Source: Luscinia megarhynchos (taxonomy: Eukaryota > Chordata > Aves > Passeriformes > Turdidae). From it: 64,000 nt of DNA. Of this stretch, positions 22,073 through 34,972 are shown piece after piece (position 1 is the first letter of the stretch; each line of letters opens with the position of its first letter). The notes below the pieces were generated by a model. That model made no database searches, was not told the origin of the DNA, and worked only from the letters and a program-made list of their open reading frames with translations. The DNA lies in assembly GCA_034336665.1 (NCBI GenBank), contig CM067592.1, forward strand, positions 52,442,473 to 52,506,472. Reading direction: 5' to 3'. A program made the translations under genes and the position numbers.

Positions 22073-24338
22073 TAAAATTAATCCCATTACAATAAACTTT
22101 GTCAGGCCCAGGAACTCTCAGTTTATTCCACAATGAAAAGTTAAGTTTATTTGTGTTTTACTTGTGTTTTTAGGAAAATCTTATCCATCTTATTTGTTTG
22201 GTTTTGTTTGGTTTTTCCTTTCTCTCTCTAGCTTTTTTTTTTTATTTTTATTTTTTTTCCTTGTGGCTATTTTATATGCTGCGTGTTTCAACAACCATGT
22301 AAGTGAAGAATCTCTGCTATGGAAGGTAAAAGTGGTTGGTTCAACCCTTGCTTTATAAGGGATTGTCTAGAGTGAAAGTCACTCTCATTTTGTTCTCAAG
22401 ACTTAACTGAGGGCATATGTCATTGTGGCAAAAATGGTTTGTATAATGATTGCTGAAGCACTTAAATTTAAATATTTGTTATATTTCAGTTGAATCTTTA
22501 AATCATAACCTCAAGATGTATTTATAAAATATTAAATTAGACGACATGTAAAATATGTGGACTTCATGAATTCCACAGCTACTCATAGTTCATATGTTAA
22601 AAAATATAATCAGAATAGGCTTCAATATGAAGTAAGTATTGGATTTGCACATTTTGATATATTGACTTACAGAAAAGATTATCTCTAACACCAGATCTGT
22701 GTGAATGACTTTGACAGGATGTTTCTATAGCTGTAATGTTGCCTTTGTGTCCTTTATGTTGTTCACTATAAACCTCTTAATTGCTACCTAAAAAGCTTTT
22801 GTGACAACATCCTTTACTCTTAAAACATAAATTGGGGTTCTGATATTTAAAGAATTAGTAAAGAACGGGTGTTTGCACAACATACAGCTTCCTGATAAAC
22901 ACCTTTTAGCTGCTTCCCATAAAATCAATTCCTGTGCAACTGCACCTGTAAAGCATCTGTGCAATATGTATCTCTCAAGGTTCCAGACTTTGTAAAGTGT
23001 CTATAAATGTGTCACGATTTGGTATGATTGCATACCTCAAATGCTGAAATTCTCATGGGGATTGTGAGGGGTGACCACTTGGGCATTTGTCATTAATGAA
23101 TAGTACTGCCTATAAACAGAGAAGAGAAGAAAAGAGGTGGTGAAGGTTCTGCCATGCAATTGTTTTCATACCTCATTTACATCAACAAGAATTTAATCTT
23201 AAGGATCTTTGTGGCACAATAGAGCTGAGGATTTCTTTTCTTCTCAGCTGCCTACAGGAGCTGACCAAGTGCAAGGCTTCAGTAACACTTTAGAGGTGAC
23301 TATTTCACTTATGAATTTTTTTTTAAATTTCACTTTCAGATTCTTTACTTTGTAAATGGTATTACATTTGCTGACTGTGGACAACATCAATGTGATATTT
23401 ATTTATGCTTCCCCCCAGTAAATCTACCACTTCATAAAACTTTTATTACGAAAGTACAAATGCATCAATAATTGAATGCCAGAAAAGGAAAGGGTGCTAT
23501 AGTTTCAACCATTAATACCAGAGTTGAAGGTGTTGTGCAAAGAAGCATCAATTACATATATTTCTCTTGTATGTGGCTTGTGACAATCACAGCTCTAAAA
23601 CTGCAATCTGACAACTTTTATTAATACTAGAAATTAATAGCAGCATAAAATTGGGCCATTGGCAACTAAATAAGGAAATCTGTAATATTTTATGTTCTAG
23701 CTGTTTTCCCTCTAGAATATAACTTGCCTGATTGTGTTTGCTTTAGCATATGATGCTTTCTTCCCAAAATCCATTTTTTAGAGGTGTTTAATAATTTAAT
23801 TCCTTTTTTTCCAGTTACATGCATTTTGATAGTTTTGTGACAAAAAATTTCATCTTTGTTGCAATAAGAGCCCTTTTCATTAAATTTTGTGGAAGCTTCA
23901 TTTCCTAAAGTGTTCTTCAGAACTGCAAATCACACAAGTTTCAAGTGTCTATTCACCTGAAGATAGAGTATTAGGATGCATGAGGGCTCTTCCCTGCACT
24001 GTCCCATCTTCACTTAAAGATTATTATCTTGCATTTCATCTTGTGCACATCGATGTGAGGAAAGGTAACTGGACACCTGGAAACCATTACTGGTATTGAT
24101 GCCAAGATGATTTTTGTCTTTTTTTCTATATACTTTTTATATAACTTCTATGTATCCTCAGTATTCTTAGCATGCATACTTTTAATTTCTTAAGTCTGAT
24201 AACAGCATAGCCCTAGTTTTTGCTAGGCCAGGAGACCAAGCATCCTAGAGGCCTCGTAGTAGGAGACTGGAAAACCCTACATTATTTTGAGAAACCAAAG
24301 CCCCCTCTACAACATATTCTGTAAATGAGAGCTTTGGC
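22073..24338. other. Unique AT-rich non-coding DNA, no gene seen
   Basis: T-rich tract at 22187-22260, otherwise unique sequence. A 70-codon frame at 23887-24099 is probably chance. The segment 24210-24340 becomes GC-richer and leads into the orphan open segment that follows. Confidence 0.55.
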
Positions 24339-24650
24339 CTATCCAGGGGTGAATTCCTCAGGTGGGGGAATATGATGCCTTTCATCCAGGCAAGGATGTA
24401 AGGTCTTTAAATTGTATGTGTGATCTATCATATGGGCGCATTGAGCTGCATCCCACCCTGGGGAAGTGGGGCTCCAATTAGGATCCTTATTAAAATACCA
24501 AGGTAAAATCCTCTTAGCCGTGTCTGGCTCCCAGTTTTTTAAGAACAGGAAAGGCATGAGCATCAAATGTTTCAAACATTTTGTTTCTTCTGCTGTGACA
24601 TGCAGTCTGGCCCGGTTTCCAGAATTTCTCCAGATGGACTGTTGCCTCAC
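24339..24650 (-). other. Orphan open segment of unknown origin
   Basis: An open frame of 103 codons on the minus strand lies in a stretch that is clearly less AT-rich than its flanks. It is rich in Pro and Trp near its end (LPWYFNKDPNWSPTSPGWD, then PPPEEFTPG), unlike the Phe/Leu/Lys-rich chance frames elsewhere in the window. I do not recognise the family. It could be a relic of a transposable element or retroviral gene, or chance. The + strand also has an overlapping 69-codon frame at 24466-24675, less protein-like. No splice sites or promoter could be tied to it. Confidence 0.25.
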
Positions 24651-24836
24651 TCAGTCATTAGAAAAGTTGGTATGAGCTGCCCTCAGTAGAAATATACAAC
24701 TATTTGCAGCAAAGCTACACAGATTTTGAAATATACTGTCTAAGAAGGAACATGAGTAAGTTTGGATTTACCTTGTCAGTGCTGGTAGAGAATAAAATTA
24801 GCATGACTCTATTTGTGTTTATCCATGTCCCCACAG

Positions 24837-24867
24837 CATTGCTGAAATTAAATAACAACATTCACAG
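24837..24867 (+). other. Weak candidate 31-nt microexon
   Basis: Bounded by a CCATGTCCCCACAG acceptor-like site and a CAG/GTATAC donor-like site. One phase is open (LLKLNNNIH). The polypyrimidine tract is mixed, so this is a weaker case than 175-196. Confidence 0.12.
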
Positions 24868-27800
24868 GTATACAAGCAAAACATAGTGAGAAACAGGCAA
24901 ACAACAAAATGACAGTATTGTGTTTCATCAAGACTCAGTGGGGTACTCAGATTCTATACTATTTTTATTGTTTTTATTATTTTTATTTATCCCCCATCCC
25001 ATTTAATTTAAACCCTTGCTTTCTTCAGAAGAGAGGTAGCATGATTTTTTGGTTATTAATGGTATGTGGTTCGAGCTTTTCTGTGCCTCTATTATATCAA
25101 GGGCCAGAGTAGTCAGACAAATGCATGCTCACCCATCACTTTTGTTTCATCATTGAGACCTTGATCTATCTTTCTCTTTGTTTATCACATATACCTGTGC
25201 TCATTACAGCAGATTGGAGTTAGTTGTGCCAAAATCTGAATTTTTACCTGTACCAGCTATCTCATATGCCAAGCCCACATCATAGCATTTGAGATCCTGT
25301 TGTGTAAACTCCTGGGGTAAAAGAAAAGGCTTCATTATATCAGTTTAAGATTTCTATAAGCACCTATAGAGAGATTTTCTTGTATCCATGTGTGCAGGAA
25401 TTCTGAAGTAACAGACAAAGAAAACACCTCAAATGTAATTAAATGTTTATTCACCAGTGAATGACACATGAAGCTTAACCATTTGGGGACAGAATGATCA
25501 TCTGTGTATAACTAATAGAAAATAGCCTATGTGCTCATATTGAGGTGTTAATTCCATTTTGGTTTGGTTTTCTTTTTTTTTTTTTTCCAATTCCTTATGA
25601 AGATTTATTATCAGTCACTCTTGGTGCCAGACTCTGATAAGCTCTTGTCTACACTGTAGTGAATTCAGATAATCACTGGAATAAATTATAGTCTGATTTT
25701 CATTCTTTGAGCAAGTCAGTATTTTGTGGGCAGATTCACAGTGAAATGGTTACATAAGAAAATTCAGTCTTGTGAATGCAAAGCCAAATTCCACAGGGGG
25801 ATATTAAACACATTTTGTGGGTAGGGAAACCCTGCTTTTGGGCAAAGAAGGATTGGTTGTTTTGAACTATGGCAGTGAGAAATTTCTTCTAATGATTAGG
25901 AATGGCGACAGAAAAGGTGTAGTTGTGTTTCTTAAAATGTCTTTGGACATCAGGAGAAAATGGTCTCTAAAAAATTGTCCTCAACTCTTTTTGCATTAGT
26001 CTGTTTTAGATTCTCTTTGTACATTGACTCTGTTCTACAACTAAAGGTATCAGCAAAATTTTAGGTCAGTGATGAAGCAAGGACTAAGATTGAGTATGCT
26101 TGTTACATACAAAATTACAGATAAAAACCAATTTCCAAATACAAATAAGCATGTGGAGTCATGTCTCTGTGTCTTGTCAAGGATCTTTATAGTACCTATT
26201 AAATCATCTTCCTCTTTCAACTGTGCTGTAATTATAAATAGATTCACAGTGAATTCTCAATTCTGCAGATGTAAATCATGCCACCTATCATTATCTGATA
26301 GAGCTGAGTAAGGCACACATGGCTGCTTAGGTGCTGAAATATCAGCCCAGGCAGTAAGCTGCTAAGAAGCAATAACTACTCCGTGTTACAGGCTAACAGG
26401 GAGTCAATAAATAATAAATTCAAAATTTCTCTAAAACCTGGAGCAATACCAAAGATGAGTAATGATTTGCTTGAAGTTAAATGGAGACGAGAGTGGAAAA
26501 GGGAAAAAGAAATCTCAGCAAAGGGGCAAAATCTCCAATTAATTGCAGAAAAGAATCATTATGACTGACTGGTATGCTTACTCCTTCTTTATATTCCTAA
26601 CTTTTATTTCCTAAACCACTCTTCCATTACTCCTTTTAAGAAGATGCAGCTTTAAAGGATGAATTCAGTATGTTTTATCACTAGAGAAGTAGAACCTGAT
26701 GAGACTTATGCTATTTGTGAGATAAGTTCCCTGTGGAGGGAATCATGCCAGGACAGGGGAAACCTGCTTGTGTGCCTGGCAAGCAGTGCAGCTCAGTGCA
26801 GTTTGTCCCTAATGGTCAGATCACACTTTCTACCTGCTCATTTACAATATGGACTGTTTTATATTAACCTTCTTTTTAAAATTGAAATGAATTTACAGCT
26901 TAATAGAAAAACTGTGGAGAGAAATTTTTTGGTGCAGTCCTTTTTGTTCATTATGTTCATTATGGTATCAAATGTCTTTGATACCCTTCTATGGGATTAC
27001 TTTTCTTCCCTAGCACTCCAGAAATATATATATGTGTAGCAGCTGAATTAATGTTGCTTTAATGAGAAAGAAAAGATAACTGACTGGAGTTTATTGAAAA
27101 ATAATTTTAATTTCGCTTGACTGTTGCTTTTTATGCCCAGATTGCCTTTTAATTAAAAATGACACAGAGATTTTGCTGGTAAAATTTATTCAGATAAACC
27201 ACAACATACAATGAAAATGGCAGGATTGAGTGTAACACCATGCTTTTCTGTTTTTCCCCTCCCCCATATTTCCACTAACTATTGTGTTCCTCCATTAAAC
27301 CAATATTAAGGGGGGAAAAAAAAGAAGACAGAAGAAGTGAGCTTTTCCATGATGAGAAAAATATTGTTGATTCTGCTGGCAAAGTAATTCACCAGCTCAT
27401 TTCCATCAGCTTTTATTTCACAGCAATTGTAAAATAAACCACTCGTAGCACATGCTGTTAATCTCTAGTCCCTGGGGTGTAACTGCTGTTACACAGTATG
27501 GGTCATGTGCTAGCTAAAGTGTGCATTAAAAAGGTAGAAATTAATAGTAGTAGATCTGATTCCAAGCTAAATGGTATTCAATGGGCAAGGTAATTCCCTT
27601 AATGGCTGCCACCAATAAATTGCCGTGCATGTTTCTTTTTTAATTCCTGATTTCCTCAATTTACAGAGGAAAAAGCAAAAAAATCCATTATCACAGCAAA
27701 TTCTAAAGAAAGTTCATTCAGGACAAAGCCTGCATGTCTTCTGTGATGTTCATCTGTCCTCAGTTTCCTTCTTCCCTGGCTCATCTTGTGCAACTGCAAA

Positions 27801-30800
27801 AATGTAGCACTAGTGTTAATGTCAGTGTTGTATTTCCTATGGGGTTAGTTACCTCACCTGGCTTTCACCAGTCTCAAAAACTTTAGCATTAGATTACATG
27901 TCTATTCAGTGGCTCTGTCACAAAATGTATTGCAAGAAAGAATATCAGGGTTTTTTTCTTTCTATAAAATTGTTCACCTATAAAACAAGCATTAAACCAG
28001 TTTCAAAATACACAGGTTACAGAAATTTTTGTACTACTGAATTCTTATTCCTATTTTTTAAAAAGGGTACTCTAATTTTAAGGAACAGTGAAACCCTTGA
28101 CAGGAGAAAAACTGCAAAGTAGGAAATGGAGACAAAAAATATGTCTCAAAGCTGCTTTTCTCATTTCACATGTATAAATAAATTAAAACTCAAATCTGGG
28201 TTTGGAGCACATTGAGAGTCTTGGTAGCACTTTGCATATCTTTGAGAATATTGTGGTCTCAGGGATTTGTGTTTTGTTATGAGAATATATTCAAACTTCC
28301 TTTCCCAAAGCATGAAACATCCAATCTGGCTCTTAGTGAAGCGAGTAGAAAAACAGGCATTGATTTCCATGTGGGAGAGGGAAGATTGGTCCCCAAATGA
28401 ATTTACCACTTAATGCTAGCTTTATGTATTGTAATACAGGATAAAATGTTCTGAATAAAATAACTCTCTCCTTCTTGCCTACTGCACACCTCATGGTACT
28501 GCTGAGTTGGCATGTAAGGAAGGAGTGATAAAGAGGAATAATCAACTACTAGCTTACATTTACATTGACAAAAGCAGACTATTTCCCTCCTGAGGCAAAG
28601 GAGGCAGCAAGGAAAAATGTGTAGTTCTTAACTAGACTGTTTCAGCAGCTGCTCTGTCTCTCTCCAAGGAAGATTAAGTCATCATGAACCCTTAACTTCT
28701 ATTAGGAGTGATTGCTAAAGAACAATAGAGAACTTCAGATGGAAAGCTCCACAAAAAATAACCGCTAAACCCTAAATTTATATTCTTTTTATTTTATTTT
28801 TTGGCCTGGTGTCTAATAGAATTTCATTGCCATGCCTTTCTACTGATTATTAGTTTATTCTTCGTGCCTCCTACATGTAGTAGTATGCATTTAGTAACAT
28901 GCATTTGAGTTTTATTTAATAGCTTTCTCATACTGTATCAAAAATAAGGTAGCTGGAAGGAAAGAATGCTGTACTAGATATTCTTTCATATTAGAAATAC
29001 ATTGTTCTCTCTTTTTTCACTAGAGAATTATAATTGTTACAGAGCTGCCTTTAAAAAACTTTAAATATTGGAAATTTGTCATCCTAAATCTTATCACCAG
29101 TCCAGTATTCTTCCTGTTATTTCTTATATCATATAGGAAGAATATCTGGAATATTGTTGCTACATTCATCTACTGCTATTAAGCACTTATATAAAGAGTA
29201 AGTAGATAGGTTGAGAGAAAAGGGATACTTAAGATTCAACAGAAGAATGTATTAGTTAAAATTTTTTGAATTGTTGAGTATTTTCAGACAGCTGAAGAAG
29301 GCCTGTGATTTTATTGTGTGTTTCACATCTTGCTGTCATTTTTTAATTGACCTGCTTTACTTAAGCAGGACTTGTGCAAATCAACAGCTATGTTTCATAA
29401 ATACAAAAAGTTTGATTTCTCATAAGAAAACATTTGTGCTCTCTACCTCTATTTTGAGTAGGTTTTTTTCCTGCTCTATGTGACTGGAGAAATGTCAATG
29501 TTTCTGACCTGAGAGAGGCCTTCTAAAATGATTTGTCCTTTTAAGGCAATCACACAGCTGTTTTTGCAGGACCACGTCATACCAAGGTTACAGAAACTTG
29601 CTTGTGTTTGGTTATTACATAAAGAAGTCTTTAAAAACCTTGATTGCCATGAGTTTGCAGGTCAAACTGTGGCACTTCACTCCATTGTGCTGACCTTTCC
29701 AAGTCAGTGTATACAAGTAAGGAACAGCAGTATGTGGGAGCTTGCTGGATCAGCTATGTAATTGAAATATATCTGCTTTCCCAACTAGTCTTTGTCTTGG
29801 CTTAAATGCTAAGTTATATGAGCAGCTGTAACCTCCTGCTAGTTGGATTGAATTTATTAGGAGTTCCAGGTGTTTGGCTTTTCATAGGAGTTAGAAGTTT
29901 TAAAAAAAAAAAAACCAAGTTAATGAAGTTGAGTATAGGGAGGAAAGAAGAAACCAAGGGTACTAAAATGTCACTTAGAGAGGTTTACTATTGAAATCAA
30001 ATACTTGAAATGTGTTCCTTCAGCACTATAGATGTGCTTTACCTAAAGAGTCCTTGCTCCAAGGGCAAGTTTCTCACACCAAGAATCTGAGATGTCAAGC
30101 AGCACCAATCCACAGGCAAAACATTCACCAGAGGGAAGGGTTCAGAAGGTCATTTCTGCCTTCCTCCTGTGTTATGATGCTTTCTAATGTATTTCTCTAC
30201 TTTTAAACAGAGTGGTTGCAAGATCAAACCAGTAGTGGCAGAGATTAAAAGATACTTTCTGTCCTAAAGGCATTCTGTATTTCTAGCAACAGCATTCTTG
30301 AAATATTTTGATATCTCATTTTAGTGTTATTTGTTTAAAGAAATTCAGCTGACAGACCAGCGGGTATGATCCCACAGTCTGTGCTGATGGAGAATACAGA
30401 ATGTGGAGAAAAACATCACTATTATGTATTTGGCATCCAGAAATTTATAGTATACTACATGTGCTGTGCATGTTCTGTTACTCATTGGTGGTTACATTTA
30501 GCTCAATATGGAGTTTTAAATAAGAACTGATTTCTCCATAAAAAAAAAATAGAATGTGACTTCCATTTGAATCCCATATTTGACAATTAAAATCCTCAGT
30601 GTAATTCTTTCCAGTTACAATATTTTTAAGTGAATGCTTTATTTTGTACGAGGTCTACTCAACATTTGACAGATTAGTCAGGCTATTTATGTCAAGTGTA
30701 TTCCAGGGTAAATTTCCCCATATTTTTATATGTATCTTAGTTTTGTTGTGTTTTTGGTTTTTTGTTTGTTTGTTTGTTTTTAAAGAAATCCATTTATTTA

Positions 30801-33800
30801 TATTTTTTATGCCTTGATTGATTTTTCTGATTGTTCTGATATGTATATTTCAAAATACAGTAGTAACATTTCAGTGCCTTTTTATTTCTTTGGCAAATAT
30901 GTAATTGCTGCATGGAAAATGGAAAGACACTCTCAGGATGTTTCTAGCATGACATAAAAGAAAACTGGAAACCATACCATAAACAATCTGCTCTGTGTAA
31001 TGAAGTACACAATGGAGATGTAGTAAAGAATGGAGAAGTAAAATGCTGATGGAGAGTAAGGAATGGGACAAATATTTTAATCTTTTTATTCTTACTGTAT
31101 TCTTGGATGTTCCTAAAACTTTCCCGTCATTAATATACAAAAGCTTCACCCAATTTATTTATTAAGCTTGTAATTTCTTTTCTAATGAACAAAAGTCATT
31201 TATGGTTAGCAAGTTATGACTGAGAGTTATGTTGATAAAGACTAATTCGGAATCTGCTTTGGACTCTTATGGATTCTGACTCCATGGATCTGAATGTCAA
31301 TTTCAAGTACCATCCAAATGTTTATCATTATCTTTTCTAGAAGAAAGAAGTGCTCCTCAAAGATAAAACAAAACAAAACAGAGAAAAACAAAACAAACCC
31401 CTTCATTTTCACATCATTTTTCCATCATTTTAATCTTGAAAGCAGTGCCATCATCAAATGAGCTCAACTGATTACAAGGTTCAGACTCTAGGAGAATTGC
31501 TTCTGCTAAACCCTATTGTACTCAATAATAACAACAGTAATGAAAAAGCTCAGATATATATAAATAATGCACATTGTACAAGCTTCAGAGGCAGCGTCAC
31601 TCTGAGTTGACACGTCAGCTGAATACATCTGACACAAATCTTTTTAAAATGTTGTTAGAGAATATGACTTATGTTATTAATCCTCTATCTTTTTCTGCCA
31701 GCTCTCTTAACAAAAAACTTCTGTTTCCAAGTATGTTTGAAATTGCTAGCATCACATACTAACACAAGTGGTGCCTAAGAACATCAGATGGTAAATCCAA
31801 GCATATTAATTACATCATTAAACTAACATTTGGTATACCACTGAGATACATTACAATAACAATAACCTTCATGTGTAATAAGATGCACAGCCAGCACATA
31901 ATGTGGGAGCTATGTACAACTGAGAGATTCTATTCTATATTTGCATGGGGTAATTGAATTGACTCAAAAATAAGTAAGAACACACTGCTTTAAAATGCAC
32001 TGTCCTGCTTTTTATTTGTTTCTCTGTATGTAAAGGGGTATGTGATTCATGTCTGAATATTGAAAGCCAGATAAACTATTTCAGAGAAGTCAGAGTTACT
32101 TGGTTGCATCTGTTGAAAACAGTCTGTGCTGTGTATGAGAGCTCATTTCAGTAGAGTAATTACCATAGCTGAGATAAAGCCTGAGCTAAATGCCATTTTC
32201 AGCTGACAAACACATGAAACCAAGCACCACTAAATGATTCAGTTGTTCTGAGAGTGCTTAGCTCTATGTCTGGGATAAAATAATTTGTCCTGACTTCAAA
32301 ATAAATAAACAAATGCAAAATGAAACAGCTTAGATCAGAGGGTGGAAAAAAGTCAGTTAATATACCAAATCAAATGGAGAGAGAAGTTTGAGAAAGAACT
32401 AGTAGAAACTCCTAACAATTATCTTAAACACTTTTTCTTTTGCTACATATTGTTTATAGGTCATCAGAATGCAAATTTCCTCCATGTTAGCAAGTAACCA
32501 GAAGAATGTTGTTCCTTAAATTGATAGCAGTCTAAATGTGCTAAAAGCAGCATTTTTAACAGATTGCCAAAAGATGAGGCATGCACATATTACAAAGAGT
32601 GGGGTGTTGAGAAGTTATACATCATTGCTAAAATATTCTTAACTAGAGAAAAGAAGTAGTTTTCCAAAGCCCTTTGCATTAAAAATAACCAGTTCTTTAA
32701 AAATGTAAGGGGACAAAAAAGAAAAAAAAAAAAAAAGTGTGTATGAGTACGTCTCCTGTCTTTCCTCACAATAAGGAACTGTTTAACTGCAAGCAACATT
32801 TTTTCTCACTAGAAAAATGTTGGACAATTCCCATTGAGCTAGAAAAAGGTTTATTGACTTCAAAAGGTTACTGATGTCAGGTGACACTTGCTAAATATTT
32901 TATGTTGCAGGAGGAGAATGTGGTGTAGCTGTCTCTGAAATACAGTCACAAGCTGAGAAGTTACTCTAGCTCATGACACAGTGTGATTCAATACAGAGAA
33001 CTGAGCTTGGCTTCCAAAACCAGAGTAAAAGGACTAATACAATGTCATGTTAAAGGTAAAATGTCCTTCCTCCACACTTTTTGTGCTCTGTTCTTCATCT
33101 AGATGTGATCTACAGTGATTAAAGCTGGCAGAGGTGGTGTGTGTCTCATCTGTAGGATTTTCTGCATTGTACTTCCAGACCCAGCTGCAGAGCTTGTGTT
33201 GGCCAAAAGCCTGGCAGGAGCCTAAACTCAACATCCATTTTACTTTATTTAATGTCTTTGAAATCCAGGCTTTATTTCCTATTTCAGCTTTATTGTAGAA
33301 AGGAGAAAAGTCCTGCTTTTCATTCACCTTCTGTGTAATAGGCAGGACAGGAGGTGTTCTCCCTCTCAGGACTTTAGAGTGTATTTCTTTGAGACACCTG
33401 GCTATTTGCAGTCCTTGGGTGCTGAATGTCATGTAAACAATAAACGACATGGAATACCATGCTGTTACACCAGGAAGGATACTGGAGCTGATTGGTGTGC
33501 TAGTAGTACCAGCAGAACTGCACTAAGGAGGAAGTATGTGGAAAAAGTCATGCAATAAAGGCAAGGACAAGAAATATTAGCATCTAAAATAGAAGCTAGT
33601 CAAAATCTCTTTTTAAATGTTTCTCTTTGTACTTCTAAACATTTTGTATGTTGAATGAAGAATGAATGAACTCCAATTTGTGTCATTAATCTTTTCTATC
33701 AGTGAGACATATATATATATAATTTATAGTAAATGTATGATAGGATGATTAATTAAATTAAAACCTGACCTCAAATTTTACCTGTATGCAAATCAAACCT

Positions 33801-34452
33801 GGAAAGGAGCAGATGAAGAACACGAAACACAAAATACACAAAAGATTACAGGATGATATTTTAAAGCAGCTTGTTTTAAAGCAGTTTCCAGTAACCAATA
33901 TTTGTTTTATTATTTTTAGACCATGCTGCTTTTATCAAACATATTATACATGAATAATCATAAAGTAGTAAATTTCTGAAGTATTCTTTGCACTGTAGAA
34001 AATCTCTCATTCCTCAAGTCAAATAGATGGCTCTTATTGTTTAAATCAAAAAAATTACATTTTTAGAGAAAGAGAGAACTCCCAGGTAGTAATGAATTAG
34101 GATGTTGAGAGAAAATGTAGATTTTTTTCCTTTATCAAGTATTTTAATAAAATTTTGTGTAGTAGGGATCTTCAGTGGTCTGTGTCAAACAGTTTCAGAT
34201 TTGACAGTATATGCAGAAGGATTGGTATCTGAGAAGTCTGTCACCATGACCAGAGTATCTAATACCACTTTATACTGTTTCCAGGCAGCAGCCTGTGCAG
34301 ATTCACCAGCATATTTGTCTCACTGCTGGGTATGTCCATTATAGGATTTTTCCTTTAGCACATTGTGAAGGTTTTTTTGGGGAATCATTCTAAAGCAAGC
34401 AGCTGTTCTGGTATCTGAAGGGTGCAAGCTCTGGGGGAAGTGTGCAAGCTCT
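24868..34452. other. Long unique AT-rich stretch, no gene seen
   Basis: Almost 10 kb without a recognisable gene or mobile element. Simple sequence includes a T14 run at 25573-25586, TTTG units around 30760-30782, an AAAAC-rich patch at 31370-31400 and an A-rich tract at 32715-32738. Reading frames of 126 codons (26659-27039) and 138 codons (33034-33450, minus) carry no family motif. A homeodomain-like AT-rich block (TTAATTAA at about 27150) could be regulatory, but this is not supported further. Confidence 0.6.
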
Positions 34453-34972
34453 TCATAGAATTATAGAATGCCTTGTCTTGGGACACCCCTTACAGATTGC
34501 CTAGTTTCAACCTCACACCACAGGGACATCTTTCTCTAATGCAAATTGCTCAGAGCCCCACTCAACCTGACCCTGAACACTTTAAGAGCGCTCACAGCTT
34601 CTCCGGGCAACCTGTTTCAGAGCCTCAGTAAGATGCACAGTAAAGAATTCCTTCCCAATATTTGTTCTAAACCAGTCCTCTTTCAGTTGGAATCCATTCC
34701 TCTTTGTCCTGTCACTTCAGGCTCTTGTAAACAGCCTCATTCCAAATTTATTGTAAAGTCCCTTCAGGTACTGGAAGGCCCCAGTTGCGTTGAAAACCTT
34801 CTCTCCTCCAGGCTGTACAATCTCAGATCTCTCACGCTTGCCCCACAGGACAGGTGCTCTGTGCCTCTGATCATGTCCCCCTGTGGGCTCGCTCCAGCAG
34901 GGTGATTCCCCTGCTGTGCTGGGGACCCCAGAGCAGCCCTGCAGCAGGTCTCGTGAGGGTGGAGCTCTCCTC
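34453..34972 (-). mobile_element. CR1 LINE 3' fragment, minus strand
   Basis: Read on the + strand this is the reverse complement of a CR1 3' end. It begins TCATAGAATTATAGAATG at 34453, the inverted CR1 tail. It then has GCTCAGAGCCCCACTCAACC, a TCTCCGGGCAACCTGTTTCAG block and CAGTAAAGAATTCCTTCC, and later the CTCCAGGCTGTACAA and GCTCGCTCCAGCAGG blocks typical of the region near the CR1 stop codon. The element is 5' truncated, as most avian CR1 copies are. Scattered substitutions show it is not young. The 119-codon + frame at 34546-34905 is a by-product of the antisense strand, not a gene. Confidence 0.93.

Noticed and set aside
26659..27039. 126-codon open frame on the plus strand with a hydrophobic end
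   Set aside because: Hydrophobic residues follow from T-rich DNA. No conserved pattern or splice sites.
33034..33450. 138-codon open frame on the minus strand, the longest ATG-started frame in the window
   Set aside because: A few frames of this length are expected by chance in 64 kb of AT-rich sequence. No domain, signal or splice context is visible.
34546..34905. 119-codon plus-strand frame
   Set aside because: Lies inside the minus-strand CR1 fragment and is its antisense shadow.
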